64,000 nt of DNA from Acanthornis magna (Eukaryota; Chordata; Aves; Passeriformes; Acanthizidae), in NCBI GenBank assembly GCA_036785705.1, contig JAWUZG010000056.1, positions 1,489,001 to 1,553,000 of the forward strand, written 5' to 3'. The position numbers and the translations under genes are program-made. Under the pieces are notes generated by a model. That model ran no database searches and had not been told where the DNA came from. It saw nothing but the letters and a program-made list of their open reading frames with translations. Positions 62,642 through 64,000 of the stretch are shown here, in pieces (within the stretch, counting starts at the first letter, position 1; each line of letters begins with the position of its first letter).

Positions 62642-63653
62642 TGCAGTTGGGGATTTCCAGGTTGATGACAAGACAAAGGCCCTATTAAAATACACGGGTG
62701 ATGTGACCTGGATACCTCCAGCTATATTTAAAAGTTCGTGTAAAATAGATGTAACCTACTTCCCATTTGATTATCAGAACTGCACCATGAAGTTTGGTTC
62801 CTGGTCTTACGACAAAGCCAAAATTGACTTAGTTTTAATTGGGTCTACAATGAACCTGAAAGATTACTGGGAGAGTGGAGAATGGGCTATAATTAAAGCT
62901 CCTGGGTATAAACATGACATCAAATACAACTGTTGCGAAGAGATATACCCAGACATCACATACTCTCTTTACATTAGGCGTTTACCTTTATTTTACACTA
63001 TCAATATGATTATTCCCTGTCTGCTGATTTCTTTTCTCACTGTATTAGTTTTCTATTTGCCCTCAGACTGTGGTGAGAAGGTGACACTCTGCATATCAGT
63101 CCTTCTCTCTTTAACAGTGTTCCTTCTTGTTATCACAGAAACCATACCTTCTACTTCCCTGGTAATTCCTCTTATTGGGGAATACCTCCTTTTCACCATG
63201 ATATTTGTAACTCTATCGATTGTCATTACAGTATTTGTACTAAATGTGCACTACAGAACACCCAAGACACACACAATGCCCGTGTGGGTGAGAACCATTT
63301 TCTTGAACTTACTTCCCCGGATCATGTTCATGACAAGGCCTGCCAGTGATGAAGAGAATAATCAGAAGCCAAAGCCATTATTCACTTCTGAGTTTTCAAA
63401 CTTAAATTGCATCAACGGTTCTGAAACCAAATGCTGCAAAGACGGCTTTGTATGTCAAGATATGGCGTGTAGCTGCTGTCAGTATCAGCGCACGAAGTTC
63501 TCGGATTTCAGTGGCAATCTCACTAGAAGTTCAAGCTCCGAGTCTGTAGATCCTATGCTTTCATTTTCAGTTCTGTCACCAGAAATGAGAGATGCTATTG
63601 AAAGTGTGAAATACATTGCAGAAAATATGAAAATGCAGAATGAAGCAAAAGAG
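62642..63653 (+). CDS. CHRNA3: CHRNA3 coding exon 5 (Cys-loop, TM1-TM3, cytoplasmic loop)
   Basis: The 1012-nt exon encodes codon 117's last base to Glu454. It contains Cys-loop C150-C164, loop B Trp171 in GSWSYD, and loop C Y-N-C-C (C214-C215) with Tyr219, making this an alpha-type subunit. TM1, TM2 ([19 protein letters not shown]) and TM3 follow. The cytoplasmic loop has seven cysteines between residues 373 and 396, then [12 protein letters not shown], and ends in the helix [16 protein letters not shown]. Glu262 and Glu283 flank TM2, consistent with cation selectivity. The donor is GAG|GTAAGA; intron read-through would add 16 codons and stop at 63704 without TM4. Confidence 0.97.
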
Positions 63654-64000
63654 GTAAGAACATACTTTACTGTTACTCAAACTGCAGATACCTTTTGCCA
63701 TTAGAGAATTTGGTAAGAAAAAGATGTCAAACAAACAAAAAAGGTAACAGAGACCATTATTTTATACAGGTAAATTACACAAGCTGTATTACAAGTAGGT
63801 GCAATTTTGAATTTATATAATTGCGAAGAAGCTCTGATGCGCAATGATCTCTTTATTGACATTATATATACTCAGTGAGGCACGTTAAGATAACCAGCTG
63901 GGGGAACACACCAGAGCACCCATCCCATGAGAGCTGAAGTTAGGATTTTCCAAGTTATAATCTTCAGAGTGAAATTTGCTGACCGTATGGCCTTTAGAAA
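63654..64000 (+). other. CHRNA3: CHRNA3 intron 5, left part
   Basis: The intron begins GTAAGA and runs off the window. No acceptor followed by the expected [12 protein letters not shown] TM4 exon is present before 64000. Confidence 0.85.

Larger units (their letters stand above)
58081..64000 (+). other. CHRNA3: CHRNA3 gene: neuronal nicotinic acetylcholine receptor subunit alpha-3 (3' truncated by window end)
   Basis: Coding exons 58081-58135, 60043-60182, 60250-60294, 61430-61539 and 62642-63653 encode residues 1-454. The sixth exon, expected to encode TM4 and the C-terminus, lies beyond 64000. The product is the alpha subunit of the ganglionic alpha3beta4 receptor, an acetylcholine-gated cation channel of autonomic synapses. 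Seen in sequence: signal peptide, Cys-loop C150-C164, loop A Tyr115, loop B Trp171, and loop C with vicinal C214-C215 flanked by Tyr212 and Tyr219, so all principal-face ligand residues are intact. TM1 about 233-255, TM2 about 263-282 and TM3 about 296-317 are present. Alpha-3 is favoured over alpha-6 by the near-identical ligand domain, the cytoplasmic-loop motif [12 protein letters not shown] and linkage to CHRNB4. Confidence 0.96.

Noticed and set aside
1..64000. CRISPR arrays, tRNA or rRNA genes, endogenous retrovirus with paired LTRs, processed pseudogenes
   Set aside because: I looked for regularly spaced repeats, cloverleaf-type box motifs, long terminal duplications and intronless gene copies with poly(A) tails and could not support any. 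Weak or highly diverged copies may have been missed without computation.

Overview
The window is vertebrate nuclear DNA, most likely from a bird. It has large spliced genes with GT-AG introns, AT-rich intergenic sequence and 3'-end fragments of CR1-type LINEs (38469-38825, and probably 62281-62380), the dominant avian interspersed repeat. I cannot name the species. Nothing bacterial, phage-like, CRISPR-like or operon-like is present.

Only two genes can be supported, both on the + strand. They are adjacent neuronal nicotinic acetylcholine receptor subunit genes. CHRNB4 (beta-4, the avian 'non-alpha-3' gene) is complete in six coding exons from 40021 to 52611 and encodes 489 residues. CHRNA3 (alpha-3) starts at 58081. 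Five of its six expected coding exons are present (454 residues), and the last exon, which should encode TM4, lies beyond 64000. The two genes share exon sizes and intron phases (1,0,0,2,0), as expected of tandem duplicates. Together they give the alpha and beta subunits of the ganglionic alpha3beta4 ligand-gated cation channel. CHRNA3 supplies the principal acetylcholine-binding face (vicinal Cys214-Cys215). CHRNB4 supplies the complementary face (loop D Trp79) and lacks the vicinal pair. This is the CHRNA5-CHRNA3-CHRNB4 cluster of amniotes; CHRNA5 would be expected to the right of the window.

Layout: 1-39820 is a long gene-poor flank in which I see no convincing exon. It holds simple repeats, a three-unit minisatellite, a T/G tract, an 18-bp palindrome and one CR1 fragment. 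39821-40020 is the presumptive CHRNB4 proximal promoter and 5'UTR. 40021-52611 is CHRNB4, followed by a 3'UTR with candidate poly(A) signals at about 52933 and 53224. 53246-57885 is the intergenic spacer, with short tandem motifs that could be regulatory. 57886-58080 is the presumptive CHRNA3 promoter. 58081-64000 is CHRNA3, with a CpG-rich island over exons 2-3, a 67-bp intron and a GGGAC G-rich tandem repeat in intron 3.

I found no evidence of a new biological system. The observations most worth following are the internal CpG island of CHRNA3 with an in-frame upstream ATG, the G-quadruplex-prone intronic repeat, the paired SOX-type motifs between the genes, and an unusually long open frame inside CHRNB4 intron 2.
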